DNA of 5,845 nt from an uncultured Arenimonas sp. (lineage in GTDB: Bacteria; Pseudomonadota; Gammaproteobacteria; Xanthomonadales; Xanthomonadaceae), in contig CAMPHE010000130.1 of NCBI GenBank assembly GCA_946885815.1, positions 1-5,845 of the forward strand, read 5' to 3'. Below, piece after piece: positions 1-5,715 of this stretch. The notes beneath the pieces are model-generated. The model saw nothing but the letters and a program-made list of their open reading frames with translations. It searched no databases and was not told where the DNA came from. The number at the start of each line of letters is the position of its first letter. Position 1 is the stretch's first letter. The position numbers and the translations under genes are program-made.

Positions 1-93
1 CGCTCGCCACGCCGTCGACGCCGCCGGTTCCGGTCTCCTTCGGCCCCGGGGGCGCCGACCGTTCGGCCGGCGGCGTCGACGGCGTGGCGGGCG
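1..93. repeat. Long inverted repeat (23-bp perfect arms, 39-base spacer) inside the DUF1631 gene
   Basis: Bases 5-27 are the exact reverse complement of bases 67-89, and each arm contains the palindrome GTCGAC. Outside the arms, bases 1-3 pair with 91-93 after one mismatch (T4/G90). Inside the spacer, CGGTC (31-35) can pair with GACCG (57-61). In plus-strand RNA the T4/G90, T28/G66 and T29/G65 positions become G-U wobbles, so the stem would run uninterrupted from 1-93 to 29-65; in the minus-strand mRNA these positions are A-C mismatches. The repeat is translated as part of the Pro/Gly-rich linker (residues about 283-313). The structure is directly visible; its role, if any, is unknown, and it may continue left of the window. 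Confidence 0.85.
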
Positions 94-940
94 GCCGCGC
101 CGGGCGCGTCGTTTCCGTAGCGCCGAGGCCGAGGCTCCCGCCGTGTTCGGCCTCTTCGCGGCGCGTACGGCTGTCGCCCTCGAACGAACGCGGCTTGCTC
201 CGGTCCACCGTCGCCGGCTCGCTGCCCGGCCGCACGCGCACCGGCACGTAGTGCAGGTTCGGCAGCACGCCGTTGCGCGAGAGATAGGTGTTCACCGACT
301 CGATGAACGCGCCGTACAACGGCATCAGGTGCCGTTCGAACGTGCGGAACAGCAGTTGCCGGTGCTCGCCGCTCAGCTCGAGGCAATCGGCGGCCTGGCG
401 CAGGATGCGGCAGAGCGCCTGCGGGCCGATCGGCAGGTGTTCGGAGTCGAACGCCGGCTTGCCGGCGAGCACGCCGAAGCGCTGGCCGAGCAGGTAGAGC
501 GGCAGGCTGTTGCGGACTTCGGCGCGGCCGCCGATTTCGGCGAGCACCGTGGCTTCGTCGAGGTCGAGGTTCTCGACGAGCGTCATCTCGCTGGTGCCGA
601 GGCGAAGCGCGCCGGCGGCGTCCTTGCTGCCCGGCGCGTCCTTGATGCAGGCGAGCCCGGCTTCGAGCGCGATCAGGTAGCGCGGCACCAGGTCGGGACG
701 CGTGCGCTTGACCAGCCGCTGCGCCTCGAGCCAGCGCGTCTGCACCATGTTGTTGCGTGCCTGCTCGGCGTGACGGAACAGCTGCTGTTCGAACTCGTCG
801 AGCGTCGCGACCAGCGTGCGCTCCAGTTCGTCGGAGGCGTATTCGAGAATTCCGCCGAGCAGCCCGCGCACCCTCTCGGGCAACGGTCTCGACGCCAGCG
901 TCGGTGCCGACGCGTGCGGAGTTGGTGCCGATGCGGGCAT
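1..940 (-). CDS. DUF1631 family protein, N-terminal part (runs off the left edge)
   Basis: The minus strand reads open from an ATG at 940-938 to the window edge, giving 313 codons without a stop. A GGAG Shine-Dalgarno at 950-947, six bases before the ATG, supports this start. Residues 1-20 are Ala/Pro-rich. Residues about 21-235 are a helical, charged region resembling the N-terminal part of DUF1631 proteins of xanthomonads and pseudomonads, with stretches such as RAEVRNSLPLYLLGQRFGVL (139-158) and VLPNLHYVPVRVRP (225-238). Residues about 240-313 form a low-complexity linker, first charged, then Pro-rich, then Gly-rich. No signal peptide or membrane segment is visible, so the protein is probably cytoplasmic. 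The family has no established function; some members were labelled thymidine phosphorylase historically, which nothing here supports. Full-length relatives are, from memory, roughly 700-800 residues, so more than half is probably missing. Family recognition is from memory of its sequence pattern. The last 31 codons overlap the inverted repeat at 1-93. Confidence 0.85.
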   Translation of the reverse strand, partial: MPASAPTPHASAPTLASRPLPERVRGLLGGILEYASDELERTLVATLDEFEQQLFRHAEQARNNMVQTRWLEAQRLVKRTRPDLVPRYLIALEAGLACIKDAPGSKDAAGALRLGTSEMTLVENLDLDEATVLAEIGGRAEVRNSLPLYLLGQRFGVLAGKPAFDSEHLPIGPQALCRILRQAADCLELSGEHRQLLFRTFERHLMPLYGAFIESVNTYLSRNGVLPNLHYVPVRVRPGSEPATVDRSKPRSFEGDSRTRREEAEHGGSLGLGATETTRPARPPATPSTPPAERSAPPGPKETGTGGVDGVAS

Positions 941-982
941 CTGCCGCTCCGTATGGATTCCCCGCCCGGATTCTAGGCACAG

Positions 983-1013
983 CGCGGGGCCGGCGACCAG
1001 AGCCGGCCCCGCG
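983..1013 (-). terminator. GC-rich hairpin after btuB, probable transcription stop
   Basis: Just after the btuB stop codon, bases 1013-1003 and 993-983 form an 11-bp perfect stem (CGCGGGGCCGG with CCGGCCCCGCG) around a 9-base loop. The position, six bases past btuB and 42 bases before the DUF1631 start, suits a terminator for btuB. There is no U-tract on either side, so it is not a canonical intrinsic terminator. It may act with Rho, protect the mRNA 3' end, or work weakly in both directions. Confidence 0.6.
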
Positions 1014-1018
1014 TCGAA

Positions 1019-2884
1019 TCAGCGTGCGAAACCCGTCGCCCGTTCAGTTTCGCCACCGTTCCACACGAGACTGACGATGCCGCTGCGTCCCGGTGTCCGG
1101 TAACCGTGCACGAGTGCGTATTCGCGGTCCGCGGCGTTCTCGACGCGCGCCTCGATGCGCCACGACGGCGACAACGCCCACGCGGCGCGCACGTGCACGA
1201 GCGCGAACGAAGCGAGGTCGGCGCCGTAATCCGCGCGCGCCGAGACGTAGTCGGTGTCGACGCCGAGTTCGAGCCCGTTGTCGAAGCGATAGCCGATGTC
1301 GGCATGCGCCTTGCGCCGCGCGCGGCGCAGCAGCGGCTCGCCGGTGGTCGCGTTGACGGCGTCGAGCCACGTCAGGTTTCCGCCGGCGGTCCAGCGCGCG
1401 CGATCGACGCGGTATTCGACCTCCGCGCCGTCGAGTTCCGCGCGCTGCACGTTGATCGCGTTGTTCGTGCCGGGTGCGGCGAAGGCGATCAGGTCGCGCA
1501 CGCGCGTGCGGTACGCCGACAGGCCGAGCCGGTGGCCGGGCGCGAAGTCGTAGGCGAGGCCGGTTTCCCACGTCGCCGACGCTTCCGGGCGCAGGTCCGG
1601 ATCGCCCGCGAAACCGAAACCCTGGTCGGGGTAGTACAGCTCGTTGAAGTTCGGCGCGCGGAAGCCTTCGCCCCACGAGAGGCGCCACTGCAGCGCGTCG
1701 GTCAGGTTCCAGCCCCAGCCGGCGTTGCCGGTGGTCGCACCGCCGTACTGGTCGCTGTCGTCGCGGCGCACGGACAGGTCGAGCACGTGGGCGCCGAAAC
1801 GGCCGCCCCAGCCCGCGAACACCGCGCGGCTCTCGCGCGCTTCATCGAACAGCGTGCCGCTGAACGCGTCGCTCGAATCGCCGGTTTCGCGCTGCAGGTT
1901 GATGCCGGCGAGCAGCCGGGCGTCCGCGCCGACCGCGACGTCGTGGACCCAGTCGAGGCTGGTGCGGCGGCTGCGGAACGCGTTCGGATAATCGCCGGCG
2001 GAGTCGAGATCCTCGCGGGCGTGGCCGACCGTGAGCTGGTGGTTCCACCGCCCGCCCAGCGGCCCGCCGAGCGTGACGCCGCCGGACACGTTGCGCGCGT
2101 CGGTGCGCCCGCGATCGAATTCGACGTCGCCGTGCGTGCCGATCGCCGTGAAGGCGAGCCGCTGCGTGCCGAGCGTCGTGTTGCCGCGCGCGCTCAGGCT
2201 GCGGTTGCGATAGCCGTCGTCATCCGGGTCGTAGGAGAACGCGGCGGGCCCGGTCGCGGAGAAGCCGTGCAGGCGCTCGATGCCGGCGGTGAAGCCGAAG
2301 CCGTGGCCGACATCACCGAAGCCGGTGCCGGCGCTCGCGCCGAGGCGGCCGTAGCTGCCGGCCGACACGCGGGCGGACGGCGCCGACGGGTCGCGCGTGA
2401 ACACGTGCACGACGCCGCCGATCGCATCCGATCCCCACAGCGCCGCGCGCGGGCCGCGCACGATCTCGATCCGCTCGATCTGTTCCAGCGGCAGGTGCGC
2501 GAAATCGAACACGCCCTGGCCGGCCGAGCCGACGCGGATGCCGTCGACCAGCACCAGGACGTGGTTCGAATTGCCGCCGCGCAGGAACAGCGCGCTGCCG
2601 CCGCCCGGGCCACCGGTCCGCGCGACGTCGATCCCGGCCTGGCGGCCGAGCAGGTCGATCAGGTCCGGTGCCTGGCTGGCCTCGATGTCGACGCGGTCGA
2701 TCACCGTGACCGAGGCGAGCGCTTCGTCGATCGGCTTTTCGACGCGGGTCGCGGTGACCTGCACCGCGTCCAGCCGCGTCGGTTCGCTCCGGTCGCGCGC
2801 GGTGGCCGGCGATGCCGCCGCCGACAGCGCCAGCAGCGGCAAAGCGAGGATTCCGGGCCGGAAAGGCCGGTCAAGTGTTGTCAT
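1019..2884 (-). CDS. btuB: TonB-dependent outer-membrane cobalamin receptor BtuB
   Basis: A 621-residue protein, close to the 614 of E. coli BtuB. It should bind vitamin B12 at the cell surface and carry it across the outer membrane using TonB energy. The start ATG (2884-2882) has an AGGAG eight bases upstream, and the next residues form a signal peptide: basic start, hydrophobic core about 11-24, likely cleavage after A29 (ATA). A TonB-box-like segment LDAVQVTATR lies at 38-47. The plug domain follows, with RGGNSNHVLVLVDGIRV and IEIVRGPRAALWGSDAIGGV, both close to BtuB plug motifs. The rest is a beta-barrel with alternating aromatic strands, ending in GYRTPGRSGIVSLVW. A 13-residue tail follows the last strand, so the protein ends in Arg rather than the usual aromatic residue. 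The cobalamin riboswitch immediately upstream supports B12 as substrate over other TonB-receptor ligands. btuF, btuC and btuD are not in the window. Confidence 0.93.
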   Translation of the reverse strand: MTTLDRPFRPGILALPLLALSAAASPATARDRSEPTRLDAVQVTATRVEKPIDEALASVTVIDRVDIEASQAPDLIDLLGRQAGIDVARTGGPGGGSALFLRGGNSNHVLVLVDGIRVGSAGQGVFDFAHLPLEQIERIEIVRGPRAALWGSDAIGGVVHVFTRDPSAPSARVSAGSYGRLGASAGTGFGDVGHGFGFTAGIERLHGFSATGPAAFSYDPDDDGYRNRSLSARGNTTLGTQRLAFTAIGTHGDVEFDRGRTDARNVSGGVTLGGPLGGRWNHQLTVGHAREDLDSAGDYPNAFRSRRTSLDWVHDVAVGADARLLAGINLQRETGDSSDAFSGTLFDEARESRAVFAGWGGRFGAHVLDLSVRRDDSDQYGGATTGNAGWGWNLTDALQWRLSWGEGFRAPNFNELYYPDQGFGFAGDPDLRPEASATWETGLAYDFAPGHRLGLSAYRTRVRDLIAFAAPGTNNAINVQRAELDGAEVEYRVDRARWTAGGNLTWLDAVNATTGEPLLRRARRKAHADIGYRFDNGLELGVDTDYVSARADYGADLASFALVHVRAAWALSPSWRIEARVENAADREYALVHGYRTPGRSGIVSLVWNGGETERATGFAR

Positions 2885-2889
2885 GGTTG

Positions 2890-2921
2890 GTTCTCCTGTA
2901 ACGCTCACCCGCGGAAGGAAC
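2890..2921 (-). promoter_or_regulatory. btuB ribosome binding site within a possible sequestering hairpin
   Basis: AGGAG at 2897-2893 sits eight bases before the btuB ATG and fixes the start codon. GGAGAAC (2896-2890) can pair with the upstream GTTC (2921-2918) and TCC (2915-2913), with a two-base bulge, giving seven pairs around a 16-base loop. This would hide the Shine-Dalgarno. The ribosome binding site is seen directly. That the hairpin is the off state of the riboswitch is an inference from pairing only. Confidence 0.5.
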
Positions 2922-2947
2922 ACGCGTGGTGGCGGACGGGGAACGGA

Positions 2948-2979
2948 CGACGCCGGGGCGCCATGACGCTGCCCCGTCG
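2948..2979 (-). promoter_or_regulatory. Alternative hairpin in the riboswitch expression platform
   Basis: CGGGGC (2976-2971) pairs with GCCCCG (2959-2954) around an 11-base loop. An alternative register pairs GGGGC (2975-2971) with GCCCC (2959-2955) and extends by CGAC (2979-2976) with GTCG (2951-2948). These forms use bases of the 3' arm of the kissing hairpin (2979-2975), so the extended form excludes it. No U-tract follows, which argues against an intrinsic terminator. The pairing is visible; a switching role is inferred. Confidence 0.35.
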
Positions 2980-3160
2980 CCCACCGCGACGTGCCGTATG
3001 ACCCGAGGCCGGTCTCCGGGCTTGCCAGGGGTGCGGATGCGTTCCGTACCGGCCTTCCGCCTTCCCATGCCCGAGGGCACAGTGGCTTGCTGGAAGGTTC
3101 TGCTGGCCTACCGTTGCGGGGGCAGCGCCGGAATTCGACCGGCTTCCCGTGCACCTGGGG
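2975..3160 (-). promoter_or_regulatory. Cobalamin riboswitch in the btuB leader
   Basis: Read on the minus strand, the leader carries the conserved cobalamin-aptamer boxes in order: AGGT (3156-3153), GGGAA (3148-3144), a GCCGG/CCGGC stem (3143-3139 with 3131-3127), GCTGCCCCCGCAACGGTA (3126-3109), GCCACTG (3086-3080), GGGAAGGC (3066-3059) and AAGCCCGGAGACCGGCC (3023-3007). CCTTCC (3097-3092) pairs with GGAAGG (3065-3060). A P1 helix can form between CCCAGG (3159-3154) and CCTCGGG (3008-3002) with one bulged C. Downstream, CGTCG/CGACG (2991-2987 with 2979-2975) forms a hairpin whose loop complements the GCCACTG loop. Such RNAs bind a cobalamin and, in Gram-negative bacteria, usually repress btuB translation when B12 is plentiful. 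Only four bases separate GGT from GGGAA, where most family members carry a longer A-rich segment. Whether adenosyl- or methyl/aquo-cobalamin is preferred cannot be told by eye. Confidence 0.95.
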
Positions 3161-3167
3161 CGCGGCG

Positions 3168-3173
3168 ATTGTA
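3168..3173 (-). promoter_or_regulatory. Possible -10 element for the btuB leader transcript
   Basis: TACAAT matches the sigma-70 -10 consensus at five of six positions and begins five bases after the hemW stop codon. Initiation about seven bases downstream would fall near 3161, directly before the first base of the riboswitch, which fits well. No convincing -35 hexamer is visible 16-18 bases upstream, where the sequence is the hemW 3' end. Such an AT-rich hexamer stands out in this GC-rich DNA. Read-through from hemW could also supply leader RNA. Confidence 0.5.
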
Positions 3174-3178
3174 CGCGA

Positions 3179-4366
3179 CTACGCCAGGAACAGCGCGATC
3201 ACGTCGTTCGTGAATCGCCGCCCGGGTTCCGTCGGCGCGACGTGCTGGCCGTCGATCGCGAGCCAACCCCGCGCCACGCCTTCCGCGAGCTGCGGGGCGA
3301 TCACGGCACGCGACAGGCCGGTACGCGCTTCGAAGTCGGCGAGCCGGAAGCCTTCGACCAGCCGCAGCGCGTTGAGCATGTAGTCGAACGGGCGCTGGTC
3401 GGGCGCGATCGGGTCGTCGCCGCCGATGCCCGCCGGCGTGCCGGCGTGCGCCAGGTAGTCGCGCGGGTTCTTCGGCTTCCAGCGGCGGCGGATCTCGCCG
3501 GTCGCGCCGAGGCTGAGCTTGCCGTGCGCGCCGGCGCCGATGCCCAGATAGTCGCCGAAACGCCAGTAGTTGAGGTTGTGCGCGCACTGGCGACCCGGGC
3601 GCGCGTAGGCCGACACTTCGTACTGTGCGTAGCCCGCCGCGGCCATCGCGTCGATGCACGCCTCCTGGATGTCCCACGCGGTGTCCTCGTCGGGCAGGCC
3701 CGCCGGTGGGCGCGCGAAGAACGCGGTGTTCGGCTCCATCGTCAGCTGGTAGTGCGACAGGTGCGCCGGCGCGAGCGCGATCGCGCGTTCCACGTCGTGC
3801 AGCGCCATCGCCGTGTCCTGGCCGGGCAGCGCGTACATGAGGTCGAGGTTGAGGTTGTCGAGGCCGGCGTCCTGCGCGAGCTTCACGGCGGCCTCGGCTT
3901 CGCGGCTGTCGTGGATGCGGCCCAGCCGGCGCAGGCAGCCGTCGTCGAAGCTCTGGATGCCGAAGCTGACGCGGTTCACGCCGGCGCCGCGATAGCCTTC
4001 GAATCGGCCGTGCTCGGCGGTCCCGGGATTGCATTCCAGCGTGATCTCGGCGCCCGGTGCGAAGCGCAGGCGCGCGCTGCACGCATCGAGGATCGCGCCG
4101 ATCGCTTCGGGCGGAAACAGGCTCGGCGTGCCGCCGCCGAAGAACACGCTGTGCACCGTGCGGCCCCAGGCGAGCGGCAGGTCCTGCTCCAGGTCGGCGA
4201 CGAGCGCCGCGACATACGCGTCGACCGGCAGCGCGCCGGCGAGCCCATGCGAATTGAAGTCGCAGTACGGGCACTTCTTCACGCACCACGGGATGTGCAC
4301 GTACAGCGCCAGCGGCGGCGGCACCAGCGTCGTCGCGCCCTCGGCGAGGGGTGGAGCGTCAGACAT
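3179..4366 (-). CDS. hemW: HemW, radical-SAM haem chaperone
   Basis: A 395-residue protein of the HemN/HemW radical-SAM family, long mislabelled as oxygen-independent coproporphyrinogen III oxidase. HemW proteins bind haem and are thought to deliver it to haem enzymes. The cluster motif C28-x3-C32-x2-C35 (CVKKCPYC) is followed by DFNSHG; this is the HemW pattern, whereas HemN has a fourth Cys two residues after the last. Further family motifs are YVHIPW before the cluster, GGGTPS (77-82), ECNPG (111-115), SFGIQSF (134-140), HNLNYW (263-268) and GIGAGAHG (275-282). A helical C-terminal HemW domain completes the protein, which looks full length. The frame is open upstream to 4531, but the extra 55 codons lie inside rdgB and lack family similarity. 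The ATG at 4366-4364 overlaps the rdgB stop in ATGTCTGA and has only a weak Shine-Dalgarno, suggesting translational coupling. It ends with TAG. Confidence 0.93.
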   Translation of the reverse strand: MSDAPPLAEGATTLVPPPLALYVHIPWCVKKCPYCDFNSHGLAGALPVDAYVAALVADLEQDLPLAWGRTVHSVFFGGGTPSLFPPEAIGAILDACSARLRFAPGAEITLECNPGTAEHGRFEGYRGAGVNRVSFGIQSFDDGCLRRLGRIHDSREAEAAVKLAQDAGLDNLNLDLMYALPGQDTAMALHDVERAIALAPAHLSHYQLTMEPNTAFFARPPAGLPDEDTAWDIQEACIDAMAAAGYAQYEVSAYARPGRQCAHNLNYWRFGDYLGIGAGAHGKLSLGATGEIRRRWKPKNPRDYLAHAGTPAGIGGDDPIAPDQRPFDYMLNALRLVEGFRLADFEARTGLSRAVIAPQLAEGVARGWLAIDGQHVAPTEPGRRFTNDVIALFLA

Positions 4367-4964
4367 CGCCGAGTCGCGCGCGCAGCGCCACGATCGCCCG
4401 GCCGCGGTGGCTGGTGCGGTTCTTCCGGGCGGCCGGCAGTTCCGCGGCCGTGAGTCCGCTCGCCGGGTCGAGGAACACCGGGTCGTAGCCGAAGCCGCCG
4501 GCGCCCCGCGGCGCGTCGAGCACGCGGCCATGCCAGCTGCCTTCGGCGATCAGCGGCTGCGGGTCGTCGGCATGGCGCAGCAGCACGATCGCGCAGTGGA
4601 AATACGCCGCGCGCGCGTCGCCGCGGATCGGGCCGAGCGCGTCGAGGAGCTTGCGGATGTTCGCCGCCGAATCGCCGTGCGCGCCGGCGTAGCGGGCGCT
4701 GCGCAGGCCCGGCGCGCCACCGAGCACCGGAACCACGAGCCCGGAATCGTCGGCGATCGCCGGCAGCCCGCTCGCCGCGCAGGCGTGCCGCGCCTTGATC
4801 AGCGCGTTCTCGACGAAGGTGCGGCCATCCTCGACGGCATCGACGATGCCGAGGTCGGACTGGGCGACGAGGTCGAAACCCGCGTCCGCCAGCAGCGGCC
4901 GCAACTCGGCGAGCTTGCCGGGGTTGGATGTCGCCAGAACCATCCTGCGCTCGACGGTCTTCAT
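4359..4964 (-). CDS. rdgB: RdgB/HAM1 family non-canonical purine NTP pyrophosphatase
   Basis: A 201-residue protein, the usual family length. The enzyme hydrolyses dITP, ITP and XTP to monophosphates and pyrophosphate in the cytoplasm, keeping deaminated purines out of DNA and RNA. Visible signatures are ATSNPGKLAEL (11-21, nucleotide binding), the ADDSGL motif (71-76) with the acidic residues D72/D73, GGFGYDPVF (156-164) and TSHRGRA (184-190), all expected and intact. The start is not certain: the ATG at 4964-4962 has a weak GGAAAA upstream, and an internal ATG at 4943-4941 (residue 8) lies immediately before VLATSNPGK, where many homologues begin, but has only an AGG directly adjacent. I keep the upstream start. 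It begins 22 bases after rph and overlaps hemW by eight bases. The rph-rdgB-hemW order recurs in many beta- and gammaproteobacteria. Confidence 0.95.
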   Translation of the reverse strand: MKTVERRMVLATSNPGKLAELRPLLADAGFDLVAQSDLGIVDAVEDGRTFVENALIKARHACAASGLPAIADDSGLVVPVLGGAPGLRSARYAGAHGDSAANIRKLLDALGPIRGDARAAYFHCAIVLLRHADDPQPLIAEGSWHGRVLDAPRGAGGFGYDPVFLDPASGLTAAELPAARKNRTSHRGRAIVALRARLGDV

Positions 4965-4986
4965 CGTTTTCCGCGTCGAGAAAGCT

Positions 4987-5703
4987 TCAGCCTGAAAGAA
5001 CGGTCCGCTGCATCGCGATCAGCTCGCCGCAGCCCTTGCCGGCCAGCGCCAGCATCGCGTCGAGTTCGTCGCGACGGAACGCGTGGCCTTCGGCCGTGCC
5101 CTGCAGTTCGATGAAGCCGCCGCCGTCGTTCATCACGACGTTCATGTCGGTATCGCAGGCGCTGTCCTCGCGGTAGTCGAGGTCGAGCACCGGCACGCCC
5201 TGCCAGACGCCGACGGACACCGCCGCCACCGCGCCGACGATCGGGTCGCGACCGATGTCGCCGCGCTTCCGCAGCCATGCCACCGCATCGCGCAGCGCGA
5301 CGTAGGCGCCGGTGATCGCCGCGGTGCGCGTGCCGCCGTCCGCCTGCAGCACGTCGCAGTCGAGCGTGATCGTGCGCTCGCCGAGCGCCTTGAGGTCGAC
5401 CACCGCGCGCAGCGCGCGGCCGATCAGCCGCTGGATCTCGAGCGTGCGGCCACCCTGCTTGCCGCGGGACGCCTCGCGGTCGTTGCGCGTGTTCGTCGCG
5501 CGCGGCAGCATCCCGTACTCGGCGGTCACCCAGCCCTGGCCCGTGCCGCGCAGGAAGCCGGGCGTGCGCGTATCGACCGACGCGGTGCACAGCACGCGCG
5601 TGTCGCCGAACGCGACGAGCACCGAGCCCTCGGCGTGCTTCGTGTAGCCGCGGGTCAGCGTGATCGCACGCAGTTCATCCGGTGCCCTGTTGCTCGGTCG
5701 CAT
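4987..5703 (-). CDS. rph: Ribonuclease PH
   Basis: A 238-residue protein, the same length as intact RNase PH of E. coli. It is a phosphate-dependent 3'-to-5' exoribonuclease, normally a hexameric ring, that trims tRNA precursors and helps turn over structured RNA. Characteristic segments are [12 protein letters not shown] at the N-terminus, [14 protein letters not shown] (57-70), R86 within [20 protein letters not shown], and [13 protein letters not shown] (122-134). R86, T125 and R126 fall at the positions known for phosphate binding. The acidic stretch [16 protein letters not shown] (175-190) contributes the metal and catalytic carboxylates. The C-terminus is complete, unlike the frameshifted rph of E. 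coli K-12. The ATG at 5703 has GGAG at 5713-5710, six bases upstream. The preceding gene ends only 12 bases away, so rph is probably an internal gene of the operon. Confidence 0.97.
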   Translation of the reverse strand: MRPSNRAPDELRAITLTRGYTKHAEGSVLVAFGDTRVLCTASVDTRTPGFLRGTGQGWVTAEYGMLPRATNTRNDREASRGKQGGRTLEIQRLIGRALRAVVDLKALGERTITLDCDVLQADGGTRTAAITGAYVALRDAVAWLRKRGDIGRDPIVGAVAAVSVGVWQGVPVLDLDYREDSACDTDMNVVMNDGGGFIELQGTAEGHAFRRDELDAMLALAGKGCGELIAMQRTVLSG

Positions 5704-5715
5704 TCGATTCTCCGG

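Noticed and set aside
143..976. Plus-strand open frame of 277 codons at the left end
   Set aside because: The minus strand here encodes the DUF1631 protein with a ribosome binding site and family-like sequence; the plus frame is rich in Arg, His and Ala without any family resemblance.
1019..2884. Calling the receptor a siderophore or generic TonB-dependent receptor
   Set aside because: Its length, plug motifs and the cobalamin riboswitch directly upstream all favour BtuB.
2941..3000. Intrinsic terminator in the btuB leader
   Set aside because: GC hairpins are present but none is followed by a T-run, so they are treated as expression-platform structures.
1106..3001. Plus-strand open frame of 631 codons opposite btuB and its leader
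   Set aside because: It is an antisense shadow: Arg/Ala/Val-rich, no recognisable domains, and it runs across the riboswitch. Long antisense frames are common in GC-rich genes. btuB itself has a signal peptide, plug motifs and a good ribosome binding site.
2885..3154. Extending btuB upstream by 90 codons to the ATG at 3154
   Set aside because: This would place the start inside the riboswitch aptamer and bury the signal peptide in the middle of the protein.
3149..4453. Plus-strand open frame of 434 codons opposite hemW
   Set aside because: Antisense shadow of a gene with intact radical-SAM motifs; no ribosome binding site or domain seen.
4367..4531. Extending hemW upstream by 55 codons to the ATG at 4531
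   Set aside because: The extension lies within rdgB, is Arg/Ala-rich and unlike HemW; family similarity begins after the ATG at 4366.
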